A DNA stretch of 35,636 nucleotides from a virus. The notes below the pieces were generated by a model, which did not search any database, was not told the origin of the DNA, and worked only from the letters and a program-made list of their open reading frames with translations. The position numbers were made by a program, and so were the translations under genes. The number at the start of each line of letters is the position of its first letter. The first letter of the stretch is position 1. Positions 16,719 through 22,957 of the stretch are shown piece after piece. The stretch is from positions 1 to 35,636 of IMG/VR virus record IMGVR_UViG_3300024265_000143. The stretch is one strand, 5' to 3'.

Positions 16719-16743
16719 AGCCCCGCCGAGGCGGGGCTTTTTT
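16719..16743 (+). terminator. Intrinsic terminator
   Basis: AGCCCCGCC-GA-GGCGGGGCT stem followed by a T run, 8 nt after the stop of the small exported protein. Confidence 0.9.
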
Positions 16744-16767
16744 CTGTCTGATCCCTGGAACCAGGCA

Positions 16768-16792
16768 AATGCGAATGAGAATCATTCGCATT
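16768..16792. repeat. Fur-box-like palindrome, copy 1
   Basis: 11-bp arms AATGCGAATGA/TCATTCGCATT around GAA. The central 19 nt match the classical Fur box (GATAATGATAATCATTATC) at 14 of 19 positions. Related copies lie at 17349-17369, 19134-19158, 19722-19746 and 21743-21767. Confidence 0.75.
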
Positions 16793-16827
16793 GGCGCGCC
16801 ATTTTACCATATACACCCCTAGCCTGT

Positions 16828-16875
16828 CAATACGTATATCTACCTATTGCATATATCGTTTGGTTATGAGACAAT
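16828..16875 (+). promoter_or_regulatory. Operator/promoter, copy 1 of 3
   Basis: Dyad CAATACGTA....TACCTATTG at 16828-16849, overlapping a TTGCAT -35 and followed after 17 nt by GACAAT. The same dyad occurs at 19205 and 21823 at the same distance (about 20 nt) from a -10-like hexamer. No gene follows for about 160 nt; the stretch to 17037 holds only this and the next promoter. Confidence 0.5.
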
Positions 16876-16984
16876 CGGGTGTTATGTTAGAAAAATATAA
16901 TATAAATAGAATAAAGGGGTGGGGGGTGGGCGCCAGTGAGTGACGGCAGTATTTTGTACGTGTGTTACGTCCGAAAATATGTGC

Positions 16985-17014
16985 TTGACAATTGGTGGTG
17001 ATTCGTGATAAAAT
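16985..17014 (+). promoter_or_regulatory. Promoter
   Basis: TTGACA, 18-nt spacer, TAAAAT. Drives the leader ORF and the small basic protein. Confidence 0.7.
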
Positions 17015-17037
17015 AAATTATTAACTGGAAGAATAAG

Positions 17038-17088
17038 ATGGATATAAGAGATACCGAAAGAGAACAGACCCTCAAGGAGATAAACTAA
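17038..17088 (+). CDS. 16 aa leader peptide
   Basis: ATG at 17038 with GGAAG upstream; MDIRDTEREQTLKEIN then TAA, overlapping the next ATG (TAATG). It contains the AAGGAG used by the next gene, so it may couple or modulate its translation. Confidence 0.4.
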   Translation: MDIRDTEREQTLKEIN

Positions 17089-17297
17089 TGCCGAAGAATA
17101 GAAAAAGAGTATTACAAAAAGGGGGCAAAAGCGTGAGCATACGTACCAAACACAAAATTGGTGGGCGTAAGGCTAGCAAAGGCACAAATGAAATGAGCAA
17201 TACTGAATTGACAGGCTTGTTAAATAAGGTCAACAAGCGTGATCGTAACAAGCTACGCCGCGCTATACTAGCGCGATTCAAAGATCTCCCAAGCTAG
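17088..17297 (+). CDS. Small basic protein
   Basis: 69 aa, very rich in Lys and Arg (starts MPKNRKRVLQKGGKSV, later KVNKRDRNKLRRAIL). AAGGAG at good spacing. Highly basic with a C-terminal helix, so nucleic-acid binding is likely. Own promoter and terminator make it a single-gene unit. Confidence 0.65.
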   Translation: MPKNRKRVLQKGGKSVSIRTKHKIGGRKASKGTNEMSNTELTGLLNKVNKRDRNKLRRAILARFKDLPS

Positions 17298-17317
17298 GTG
17301 CAGACCTAGCACACTTT

Positions 17318-17347
17318 GCCCTCCGCTGTCAAGGCGGAGGGCCTTTT
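17318..17347 (+). terminator. Intrinsic terminator
   Basis: Stem GCCCTCCGC/GCGGAGGGC followed by TTTTT. A second hairpin (GCTAGGT/ACCTAGC) lies just upstream. Confidence 0.9.
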
Positions 17348-17348
17348 T

Positions 17349-17410
17349 AAATGAGAATCGTTCGCATTCGGGCACCCTCGCAGGTGCGAGGGTGCCCCGC
17401 TACGCGGGGC
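17349..17410. repeat. Compound palindromic repeat, copy
   Basis: Partial Fur-like half (17349-17369), then a perfect dyad GGGCACCCTCGCA/TGCGAGGGTGCCC (17370-17397), then GCCCCGC-TAC-GCGGGGC (17394-17410), then TGTCAAGCG. The same string of parts appears inverted at 21690-21741. Confidence 0.85.
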
Positions 17411-17439
17411 ATGTCAAGCGTTTTATTTGCTTATTTCGC

Positions 17440-17468
17440 TTGTGCCGTACTTGATTTTCTGGTAAACT
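17440..17468 (+). promoter_or_regulatory. Promoter of SPFH operon
   Basis: TTGTGC, 17-nt spacer, TAAACT. The same TAAACTAAA core follows the operator at 21823. Start codon of the SPFH gene is 26 nt downstream. Confidence 0.55.
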
Positions 17469-17493
17469 AAAAACTTGATTTTGGGAGAACAAA

Positions 17494-18009
17494 ATGTTTG
17501 ATAGAATATTCGATTTTTTGGAAAGCGTATGGGAATGGATTATTCCCTTTGTGATCATTGACCAATACGAGCAGGGCGTCGTCCTGAGATTCGGAAAATT
17601 CCAGCGTATCTTAAACCCCGGTCTGCGCTGGATTATCCCGCTAGGTGTAGATGCTGTAAAATATGAAACCGTTGTAAGGCAAACGGCATATCTCGATGTG
17701 CAGTCCATTACTAGCCAAGATGGAAAGTCAGTCAGCGTATCAGCAATTGTTGTGTTTACTATTACCAATATTCGCAAATTCCTGTTAGAAATTGACGAAG
17801 GTGAAACCGATATGACTAACATGGTCTATGGCATCATAACGGATTTTGTCGAGTCAACGATTTGGATAAACATTAGAGGAAAAAACTTCAACAAAAAAGT
17901 ATTAGAAAAATGTCGCCGCGACTGTGAAAATTATTGCGGCGTGAAAATTATTTCAATCAAATGGTCAGACAAAGCAACTGCAAGGAATATCAGATTATGG
18001 AACGATTAA
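17494..18009 (+). CDS. SPFH/Band-7 (stomatin-like) protein 1
   Basis: 171 aa. After an amphipathic or hydrophobic N-terminus (WEWIIPFVIIDQYEQG) come the hallmarks of the Band-7 fold: GVVLRFGKFQRILNPGLRWIIPLG, then a beta-rich region with SITSQDGKSVSVSAIVVFTI and a helix containing VESTI. Cellular SPFH proteins (stomatin, HflK/HflC, flotillin) form membrane cages or microdomains and regulate proteases. This one is short, lacking the long C-terminal coiled coil. GGGAG lies upstream of the ATG. A second, divergent copy is at 32002. Role in infection is not known. Confidence 0.85.
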   Translation: MFDRIFDFLESVWEWIIPFVIIDQYEQGVVLRFGKFQRILNPGLRWIIPLGVDAVKYETVVRQTAYLDVQSITSQDGKSVSVSAIVVFTITNIRKFLLEIDEGETDMTNMVYGIITDFVESTIWINIRGKNFNKKVLEKCRRDCENYCGVKIISIKWSDKATARNIRLWND

Positions 18010-18365
18010 ACGGCTTTTGTAAGGGGGTATCTGCGGGCTTTATTATATGGTTTATTATTGCCCTTATGATTCTATCCGGTTGTGCTAGTTCGCCGGTCGC
18101 TATGCCTTACAACAAGATCGAAAGCGAATACAATATTACGACAACTACAATTCTTGTCCACTGGTATAACTCGGAACAAGAGTTGCAACTATCATTAGGG
18201 CATCGCGGTATAGCTGGATTTTCAGAATGTGAATTGCGTCCCGACTTCAATACATCGTTTTGTGAATTGTGGTTAGTGCGGCCGATAGATGCTAACGATT
18301 ATTACTCATTCGATACTATCGGTCACGAATTCTATCACGCACTAGCAGGGGGTTTCCATGACTAA
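17997..18365 (+). CDS. Lipoprotein with HExxH motif
   Basis: 122 aa from ATG 17997, with AAGGA upstream; an earlier in-frame ATG at 17934 lies inside the SPFH gene. N-terminal helix ends in LSGC (Cys29), a lipobox. The C-terminus has GHEFYHALAGG, i.e. the HExxH zinc-peptidase motif at residues 110-114, only eight residues from the end. A third zinc ligand is not obvious (His121 is a candidate), so the motif may be structural or inactive. Directly coupled to the SPFH gene, so the two may act together at the membrane. Confidence 0.65.
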   Translation: MERLNGFCKGVSAGFIIWFIIALMILSGCASSPVAMPYNKIESEYNITTTTILVHWYNSEQELQLSLGHRGIAGFSECELRPDFNTSFCELWLVRPIDANDYYSFDTIGHEFYHALAGGFHD

Positions 18366-18459
18366 ACAACTTAATTCTTTGGTGTGGGCATTGCTGTTTA
18401 CTATAGGCTTGTTCGCTGGCGTATTGGTCGGACTGTTTACAGTGTGGCTTTTGTCATGA
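18358..18459 (+). CDS. 33 aa single-span membrane peptide
   Basis: ATG overlaps the end of the lipoprotein gene. Sequence MTKQLNSLVWALL... is one transmembrane helix ending VWLLS, with the stop overlapping the next start (ATGA). Too short to classify; tightly coupled on both sides. Confidence 0.55.
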   Translation: MTKQLNSLVWALLFTIGLFAGVLVGLFTVWLLS

Positions 18460-18638
18460 TTAAGGTGGGTAATAGAGTAAGAATTAAAAACTACTCAAAA
18501 ACGTTAAACGGGGAAAAAGGAACTGTAGTACGGCGCGATGGATACTATGTTTATGTTTATCCCGATTGCCAACCGAATAACACCAAATACCCGCTTGAAT
18601 TGTATGACTGCGAATTGGAAAAACTGCCATGCAAATAA
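18456..18638 (+). CDS. Small KOW/SH3-like protein
   Basis: 60 aa from ATG 18456 (ATGA overlap). Pattern KVGNRVRIKNYSKTLNGEKGTVV looks like a KOW/SH3-type beta-barrel start. No other motif. Confidence 0.55.
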   Translation: MIKVGNRVRIKNYSKTLNGEKGTVVRRDGYYVYVYPDCQPNNTKYPLELYDCELEKLPCK

Positions 18639-18823
18639 AAAATTTCGGCATCCGTGATATTGAAAGCGTATGCGAAAACACCACGCGCAGAATGAAAACG
18701 GCACATTACACGTTGCTAGATTCTACCTGCGCACAAGCGAAAAAAGAATTACGCAACTTGCGTATAAACTGCAAAAAATTTGGAGACGATGATGCGAAAA
18801 TATTGGAATCCGGTTGTAGCTAG
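18629..18823 (+). CDS. Hypothetical protein
   Basis: 64 aa, helical and Lys/Arg-rich (MQIKNFGIRDIESVCENTTRRM), with four cysteines. Overlaps neighbours by 10 and 32 nt. Unrecognised. Confidence 0.5.
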   Translation: MQIKNFGIRDIESVCENTTRRMKTAHYTLLDSTCAQAKKELRNLRINCKKFGDDDAKILESGCS

Positions 18824-19025
18824 AAAACATTACAATGGTGTAACGATTGGTTACATCGTTGGATGGAAACACATTCACTGTAACTTTGTGCGAAACATTC
18901 GTGCTGGTTTGATTTTCAAAAAGTTGGGTGATGCGTTACGGTTCAGAGATAATATGGAACGCAAGCGTACTTGCCCGTATGTCGAATTTGAGATAATCGA
19001 GGGGGAAGATAAAACCAGAGTCTAA
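18792..19025 (+). CDS. Hypothetical basic protein
   Basis: 77 aa from ATG 18792 (GGAG 6 nt upstream). Starts MRKYWNPVVARKHYNG. Basic with a C-terminal acidic strand. Last gene before a terminator. Confidence 0.55.
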   Translation: MRKYWNPVVARKHYNGVTIGYIVGWKHIHCNFVRNIRAGLIFKKLGDALRFRDNMERKRTCPYVEFEIIEGEDKTRV

Positions 19026-19044
19026 GACTCCAAGGACGTACCAC

Positions 19045-19072
19045 AAAAGCCTTGCAAATGCAAGGCTTTTTT
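19045..19072 (+). terminator. Intrinsic terminator
   Basis: AAAAGCCTTGCA/TGCAAGGCTTTT perfect stem with AA loop and T run. Confidence 0.9.
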
Positions 19073-19082
19073 GTAAATAAAT

Positions 19083-19188
19083 CGCTTGACAAGCCCGGTG
19101 TAGTCGGGCACCCTCCCACCGGGAGGGTGCCCAAATGCGAATACGTCTCATTCGTATTGGGGCACCCTCGCAGGTGCGAGGGTGCCCC
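19083..19188. repeat. Compound palindromic repeat, copy
   Basis: CGCTTGACA, then dyad GGGCACCCTCCC/GGGAGGGTGCCC (19106-19132), a Fur-like dyad variant (19134-19158), and GGGGCACCCTCGCA/TGCGAGGGTGCCCC (19159-19188). Sequence differences in the arms are matched on both sides, so the stems are conserved rather than the sequence. Confidence 0.85.
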
Positions 19189-19204
19189 ACCTAAAACCTG
19201 GTGT

Positions 19205-19251
19205 CAATAGGTATTTCTACCTATATACTATTTTTCTGATCGGCGTATACT
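19205..19251 (+). promoter_or_regulatory. Operator/promoter, copy 2 of 3 (ncRNA promoter)
   Basis: Dyad TAGGTA-TTTC-TACCTA within 19205-19226, followed 19 nt later by TATACT (19246-19251). The best symmetry of the three copies. Confidence 0.55.
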
Positions 19252-19257
19252 CTCTTT

Positions 19258-19657
19258 ATCGGATCGGGACAGAGAGAAATTAACCCCTCTCATTAAACAA
19301 GAATTTGGTTGTTTAGGAAAACTGCCCCATACCGGTCTAGCAAGAGAAGTGAAAAGAAAGGCTAATCGAAACCACTTGAGCTAGTAGGAGCATCGGAGAT
19401 TGGAACCTTTAAGAATGGTCAAAGGGTGAGTCAAAGAAGATGGTCCACCTTCCCCACCTTCGGGTGGGGATTTATTCAAAGAGATAACGCTTAGGCGAGA
19501 TTTCAAGGGTAGAGAAGCCTAAACTCTTTAAAATTAAGGGCCGACAGATACTCGGGATACAAAATTATCAGAGGAACCAGCCTCTTTAAAAATTTGCAGA
19601 GAACAGCTGCCATAAAAAAATCACGCGCCCCCCATCTTCGGATGGGGGGCTTTTTTT
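19258..19657 (+). ncRNA. Structured noncoding RNA, ~400 nt
   Basis: No open frame of use. Numerous nested helices: GAGAG/CTCTC near 19271, AAACAA/TTGTTT near 19297-19316, CCCCACC-TTCG-GGTGGGG at 19452-19469, AAAGAG/CTCTTT enclosing TTAGGC/GCCTAA at about 19478-19532, and GAGG/CCTC. It ends in a very strong intrinsic terminator. It has its own operator/promoter. Several GGA triplets lie in apparent loops, so a CsrA/RsmA-binding sponge is one idea, but spacing is irregular. 6S RNA and tmRNA do not fit. Family unknown. Confidence 0.75.
19627..19657 (+). terminator. Strong (bidirectional) terminator
   Basis: 10-bp perfect stem GCCCCCCATC/GATGGGGGGC with TTCG loop and seven T. On the other strand it is followed by GATTTTTTT, so it can stop leftward transcripts too. 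Confidence 0.92.
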
Positions 19658-19668
19658 GTCTAAAATAA

Positions 19669-19748
19669 ACGCTTGACAACGCTTGACAGATAGGGCACCC
19701 TCACACCTGTGAGGGTGCCCTAATGCGAATGCGTCTCATTCGCATTCA
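19669..19748. repeat. Compound palindromic repeat, copy
   Basis: CGCTTGACA twice, then GGGCACCCTCACA/TGTGAGGGTGCCC (19693-19720), then Fur-like AATGCGAATG/CATTCGCATT dyad (19722-19746). Confidence 0.85.
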
Positions 19749-19777
19749 GCGCCCGCCGAGCAAAAGACGTTACTCTA

Positions 19778-19806
19778 ATTGTATCACATACGCCTAAGAA
19801 TGTCAA
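19778..19806 (-). promoter_or_regulatory. Leftward promoter
   Basis: On the minus strand TTGACA, 17-nt spacer, TACAAT. It points at the compound repeat and the bidirectional terminator of the ncRNA, so it would make an RNA of roughly 160 nt with no gene. Confidence 0.6.
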
Positions 19807-19833
19807 CACTTATTTTCGATATTATGTCAAATC

Positions 19834-19885
19834 GGGCACCCTCGCAGGTGCGAGGGTGCCCGCTGCGCGGGCGCGTGTCAAGCGA
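19834..19885. repeat. Compound palindromic repeat, copy
   Basis: GGGCACCCTCGCA/TGCGAGGGTGCCC (19834-19861), then GCCCGC-TGC-GCGGGC, then TGTCAAGCG. Same order as at 17370-17419. From here to 20011 I see only a weak promoter (TATACT at 19972-19977). Confidence 0.85.
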
Positions 19886-20011
19886 TTTATTTTCTTTTTT
19901 GCTTGACTTATCCCTGGAGCATGTGCTAGGCAATAGACCACGATATTTTACAACGTGCGGAATTTTCGTGCTATACTTGGTGGCTGGCACTACTCACAAG
20001 AGAATTTGACC

Positions 20012-20488
20012 ATGTTTAAACGCATCCATACTTATGATCTCGACGGGGTTCTGGTTGATACCGCGCACAGATACCGCAACTTGCCAGACGGTAGCATTGA
20101 TATGCCCTACTGGAACAAGAACCACACCGAAGAAAAAATAGCGCAGGACAAAATTTTGCCGCTGGCAAAACAATTCCTTGCCGACTGTTTAAACCCGGAA
20201 ACGTATTGCATACTGTGTACTGTTCGCACAATGCACATACTAGATATTGCGTTTATCGTTGGACGGTTGGGCGCTCCCGACAATTTGCTTATGGTGGGTG
20301 AACCCCGCCCGCCATATTCGCTCGACTACATTTTAAAACGTCGCGCACTAACCCGCATTTTTAATTTGCGGCAATTTTCTAAGCTACCGAAAAAACTTTG
20401 GGAGGATAACATTCGCAACATTGAAAACCTACAAAACCTTTTTGATCGTTGCTACTATGTCCCGTCACGCATCACCGCAAGGAATTAA
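20012..20488 (+). CDS. HAD-like phosphatase/nucleotidase
   Basis: 158 aa from ATG 20012 (AAGAGAA upstream). HAD motif I HTYDLDGVLVDT (Asp9, Asp11) is clear near the N-terminus. A later CILCTVRTM segment fits motif II (Thr), and RRALTRIFNL could hold the motif III lysine or arginine. A DD-type motif IV is weak. The length is short for a HAD with a cap. Likely acts on a small phosphorylated metabolite or polynucleotide end. Next gene starts at the same junction. Confidence 0.7.
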   Translation: MFKRIHTYDLDGVLVDTAHRYRNLPDGSIDMPYWNKNHTEEKIAQDKILPLAKQFLADCLNPETYCILCTVRTMHILDIAFIVGRLGAPDNLLMVGEPRPPYSLDYILKRRALTRIFNLRQFSKLPKKLWEDNIRNIENLQNLFDRCYYVPSRITARN

Positions 20489-20492
20489 AACG

Positions 20493-21215
20493 ATGAGACA
20501 AAAAACTTTTTTGGTAATGGATACTGAAACTACGGGCATTGCGTCAAAGGCTATGGTTTTCGACTTTGCATATGTGATTGCCACGCGTACCAAAATTTTG
20601 TGCGAGCGCAAATTTTTAATACGCGAAATTCTAACTAACCCACGCGTGATGTTAGGCGCGCTTTACGATAGAACATGGCGCGATATGATGGGGGGTAAAC
20701 TGTTTCATCATTACATACCCGGCTTGCATAGCGGCGAACTAGAATTATTTGGCTGGCGCGATGCGTTACAAATTATGCGCGATGACGTTTTGACTTTCGG
20801 CGTTGATGTTATATGCGCGTATAACCTGCCATTCGATTTGGGCGCGTTAAACAAAACGCATCAACGTATCACCGAAAAGAATATTAACCTTTCGCGTTTT
20901 GACTTGTTATGCCTTTGGGAATTTTCCTGCTCGACTGTTTGCAAGGAAGCGTTATATCATCAAGTAGCGCGACAGCAGGGACAAGCGACCGGATGGATTA
21001 CACCGGCCAACAACGTACGAACTAACGCGGAGAAAGTTTACGCATTCTTATCCGGTGATTTGAATTTTGTGGAATCGCATACTGCGTTAGAGGATGCACA
21101 AATCGAAACCGAAATTTTGCAACGCCTGTTAGCAAAACGCAAAACGATCCCGTACAATGTGCTAGATCATATGCCGTGGCGCAAGGCGCAGCAAATCAAC
21201 GGTCAGATGTTTTGA
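20493..21215 (+). CDS. DnaQ-like 3'-5' exonuclease
   Basis: 240 aa from ATG 20493, preceded by AAGGAATTAAAACG. All three Exo motifs are present: FLVMDTETTG (Asp10, Glu12), CAYNLPFDLGAL (ExoII) and SHTALEDAQIE (ExoIII, HxAxxD). Acts as a DEDDh nuclease on DNA or RNA ends. Stand-alone, with no polymerase in the window. Follows the HAD-like gene with 4 nt between. Confidence 0.9.
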   Translation: MRQKTFLVMDTETTGIASKAMVFDFAYVIATRTKILCERKFLIREILTNPRVMLGALYDRTWRDMMGGKLFHHYIPGLHSGELELFGWRDALQIMRDDVLTFGVDVICAYNLPFDLGALNKTHQRITEKNINLSRFDLLCLWEFSCSTVCKEALYHQVARQQGQATGWITPANNVRTNAEKVYAFLSGDLNFVESHTALEDAQIETEILQRLLAKRKTIPYNVLDHMPWRKAQQINGQMF

Positions 21216-21238
21216 CCATCACCCAAGAGGAAAAGAAA

Positions 21239-21625
21239 ATGACCGAAACAAAGGTAAACTACGATGATGAAACCACGACCAAAATCGTGGAAGCGTACAA
21301 GATTGGCGAATCCGATGATCAGCGTAAAGCAATTCTGGAAACGCTGTCAGCGGAGACTGGTAAGACAGTCAAAAGCCTGCGCGCTAAACTGGTCCGGGAG
21401 GGTGTGTACGTTAAACAGACGTACAAGACCAAGACCGGCGCGAAAGCGGAAACCAAGGAAACGATTGTCGAATCAATCGCTGTTCTGATGGATGTTACCG
21501 CAGAGCAACTTGGCGGATTGGAGAAAGCAACGAAACCCGCGCTGCTGAGAATCCGTAAGCAATTCCGGGGTGCTTACGCCGCACTTGCTGGCGAAGATGA
21601 GGCGGGAGAGGAAGCGGCAGAATAG
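21239..21625 (+). CDS. Putative DNA-binding protein, paralog family member 1
   Basis: 128 aa from ATG 21239 (AAGAGGAAAAG upstream). Helix-turn-helix-like stretch TGKTVKSLRAKLVREGVYV, then a basic linker and VESIAVLMDVTAEQLGGLEKATKPALLRI, ending in an acidic tail. The same architecture occurs in the proteins at 22216-22542 and 23108-23539, so the phage carries at least three paralogs. A role in DNA binding or transcription is inferred from the HTH-like core. Confidence 0.7.
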   Translation: MTETKVNYDDETTTKIVEAYKIGESDDQRKAILETLSAETGKTVKSLRAKLVREGVYVKQTYKTKTGAKAETKETIVESIAVLMDVTAEQLGGLEKATKPALLRIRKQFRGAYAALAGEDEAGEEAAE

Positions 21626-21650
21626 CCGAAAATCCCTAGCACGAAATTTG

Positions 21651-21678
21651 GCCCGCGTCAAGGCGCGGGCCTTTTTTT
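21651..21678 (+). terminator. Intrinsic terminator
   Basis: GCCCGCG/CGCGGGC stem and a run of seven T. Confidence 0.9.
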
Positions 21679-21689
21679 CTTTGAAAAAA

Positions 21690-21806
21690 ACGCTTGACAA
21701 GCCCCGCTACGCGGGGCACCCTCGCACCTGCGAGGGTGCCCGAATGCGAATGATTCCCATTCGCATTCGCGAGGGTGCCCGCCCTCCCACCCTGCGAGGG
21801 TGCCCG
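21690..21806. repeat. Compound palindromic repeat, inverted copy
   Basis: CGCTTGACA, GCCCCGC-TAC-GCGGGGC (21701-21717), GGGCACCCTCGCA/TGCGAGGGTGCCC (21714-21741), Fur-like dyad (21743-21767), then two more GAGGGTGCCC pieces. In reverse complement it matches 17370-17419 closely. Confidence 0.85.
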
Positions 21807-21822
21807 ATCCAAAAAACCGTGT

Positions 21823-21871
21823 CAATACGTATATTTACCTATTGACAAGATATGCCTCAACGTGGTAAACT
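21823..21871 (+). promoter_or_regulatory. Operator/promoter, copy 3 of 3
   Basis: Dyad CAATACGTA....TACCTATTG (21823-21844) overlaps a perfect TTGACA (21842-21847). An 18-nt spacer leads to TAAACT (21866-21871). Confidence 0.65.
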
Positions 21872-21877
21872 AAAGGG

Positions 21878-22003
21878 TTAAGACATTTTCCTTATATTAG
21901 AAAAAGCTAATATACGTAACCGGCAAGATATTACCCATTCACACTATCGAGCGCAAGCGGCGCTTGCGCCAGTACCTAGTGCCTGGTGGAGCCTTTTTTA
22001 ATT
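21878..22003 (+). ncRNA. Possible small RNA
   Basis: Gene-free transcript region after the operator promoter. Has hairpins TATATTAG/CTAATATA (near 21893-21915) and GCGCAAGC/GCTTGCGC (near 21951-21969), and ends near a TTTTTT run at about 21995. The last stem before the T run is weak, so the 3' end is uncertain. Confidence 0.4.
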
Positions 22004-22020
22004 ACATGCGCATCCGCGCC

Positions 22021-22049
22021 AGTATACCACGTCGGCATTTCAAAGTCAA
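22021..22049 (-). promoter_or_regulatory. Leftward promoter
   Basis: Minus strand TTGACT, 17 nt, TATACT. Diverged duplicate of the promoter at 22631-22659 (about 40 nt similar). No minus-strand gene lies downstream. Confidence 0.6.
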
Positions 22050-22065
22050 GTCGAAAATTTTTTTC

Positions 22066-22094
22066 TTGACATTACCTGGCCCCCGTGATATAAT
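22066..22094 (+). promoter_or_regulatory. Consensus promoter 1 of tandem pair
   Basis: TTGACA, 17-nt spacer, TATAAT: perfect sigma70 consensus. Confidence 0.88.
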
Positions 22095-22147
22095 ATATTT
22101 ATCAGATGGAAAAGAGCAACAGTATTTAAGGGCAGAAAAAATAGTTC

Positions 22148-22176
22148 TTGACATCTTCCCCAAAATCAGATATAAT
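22148..22176 (+). promoter_or_regulatory. Consensus promoter 2 of tandem pair
   Basis: TTGACA, 17-nt spacer, TATAAT, 40 nt before the next gene. Two perfect promoters in tandem predict very strong expression. Confidence 0.88.
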
Positions 22177-22215
22177 AGTATTTCAAATCGAGATACACAC
22201 AACTGGAGAATAAGC

Positions 22216-22542
22216 ATGACTGACAAAGTAGTTAATTACTCTGACGAGGCCGTTACCGCCCTGCACAACGTGTATGATGGTACCGCATCCGATGAGGATC
22301 GTAAGGCACAGGTTGCAGCACTGGCCGAGGAACTCGGCAAATCTGCTGCATCTATCCGCGCTAAGCTGACCCGTGAGGGCATTTATGTAGCACTGACCAA
22401 GGCCCCAGCTGGTAAAGCACCGGTTCGCAAGGCCACTCTGGTACAGGACATCGCTGATGCACTTAAGGTCGATGTAGACGTGATCGGTTCGCTAGAGAAA
22501 GCAACCAAGAACACACTGGAGCGCATCCTCAAAGCTCTCTAA
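22216..22542 (+). CDS. Putative DNA-binding protein, paralog family member 2
   Basis: 108 aa, starts MTDKVVNYSDEAVTAL. HTH-like LGKSAASIRAKLTREGIYV, basic linker, then VQDIADALKVDVDVIGSLEKATKNTL. Clearly related to the proteins at 21239-21625 and 23108-23539. Driven by tandem consensus promoters and closed by its own terminator, so probably one of the most highly expressed early products. GGAG precedes the start. Confidence 0.75.
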   Translation: MTDKVVNYSDEAVTALHNVYDGTASDEDRKAQVAALAEELGKSAASIRAKLTREGIYVALTKAPAGKAPVRKATLVQDIADALKVDVDVIGSLEKATKNTLERILKAL

Positions 22543-22559
22543 GAGCAACAAAAATGCAA

Positions 22560-22591
22560 GGACCAGGTGGGAAACTACCTGGTCCGTTTTT
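22560..22591 (+). terminator. Intrinsic terminator
   Basis: Perfect 9-bp stem GGACCAGGT/ACCTGGTCC and T run. It would also stop the leftward transcript from 22631-22659 (CCTTGCATTTTTG on that strand). Confidence 0.9.
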
Positions 22592-22630
22592 ATGCGCTCT
22601 GCGCCAGTAGCTGACAGCTTCTCCCATTAT

Positions 22631-22659
22631 AGTATACCATATTGGCATAAACAAGTCAA
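22631..22659 (-). promoter_or_regulatory. Leftward promoter
   Basis: Minus strand TTGACT, 17 nt, TATACT. The transcript would run only about 70 nt into the facing terminator, giving a tiny RNA antisense to the 3' end of the 22216 unit. Confidence 0.55.
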
Positions 22660-22957
22660 GTTGAAGATTTCCCGCCTAACTGGCGCGCTTCGCGCGCAAT
22701 ACGGGCAATAAACGCACTTAAAGTGACTTATATGCACATATTCGAGCATTTAGCGAGATTTAAGCATGGTATACCCCTGTAGTAGTCTATATTGACCCCC
22801 CTGTTGCCACGAAGTGGGGATAAAGTACACATAATTGCCGCCGGAGGCGGCCAGTGTGACAATTAAAGGTTGTATACGTGAGAAAAACTTGACTTGACAT
22901 TTTCTTGGTGCGCCCCGACCTGTAGTAAAAAAGGTCTATTTTTAGCAACCTCGAATT
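22660..22957. other. Gene-free spacer
   Basis: No gene. Contains hairpin GCGCGC-TTC-GCGCGC (near 22682-22697), a short dyad CACTTAAAGTG, and copy 1 of the GCCGCC/GGCGGC palindrome (22835-22853). Confidence 0.5.
22835..22853. repeat. Small palindrome TTGCCGCC...GGCGGCCA, copy 1
   Basis: 19-nt GC-rich dyad. The same sequence lies inside genes at 23584-23602 and, with TT for TC in the centre, at 24751-24769. Confidence 0.75.

Noticed and set aside
17400-17822. Minus-strand open frame of 140 codons
   Set aside because: Opposes the well-supported SPFH gene and has no family pattern or ribosome site.
19258-19657. 6S RNA or tmRNA
   Set aside because: No single long bulged hairpin (6S) and no tRNA-like ends or tag frame (tmRNA).
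16719-21806. CRISPR array
   Set aside because: The repeats are palindromic and irregularly spaced between genes, with no uniform spacers and no cas genes.
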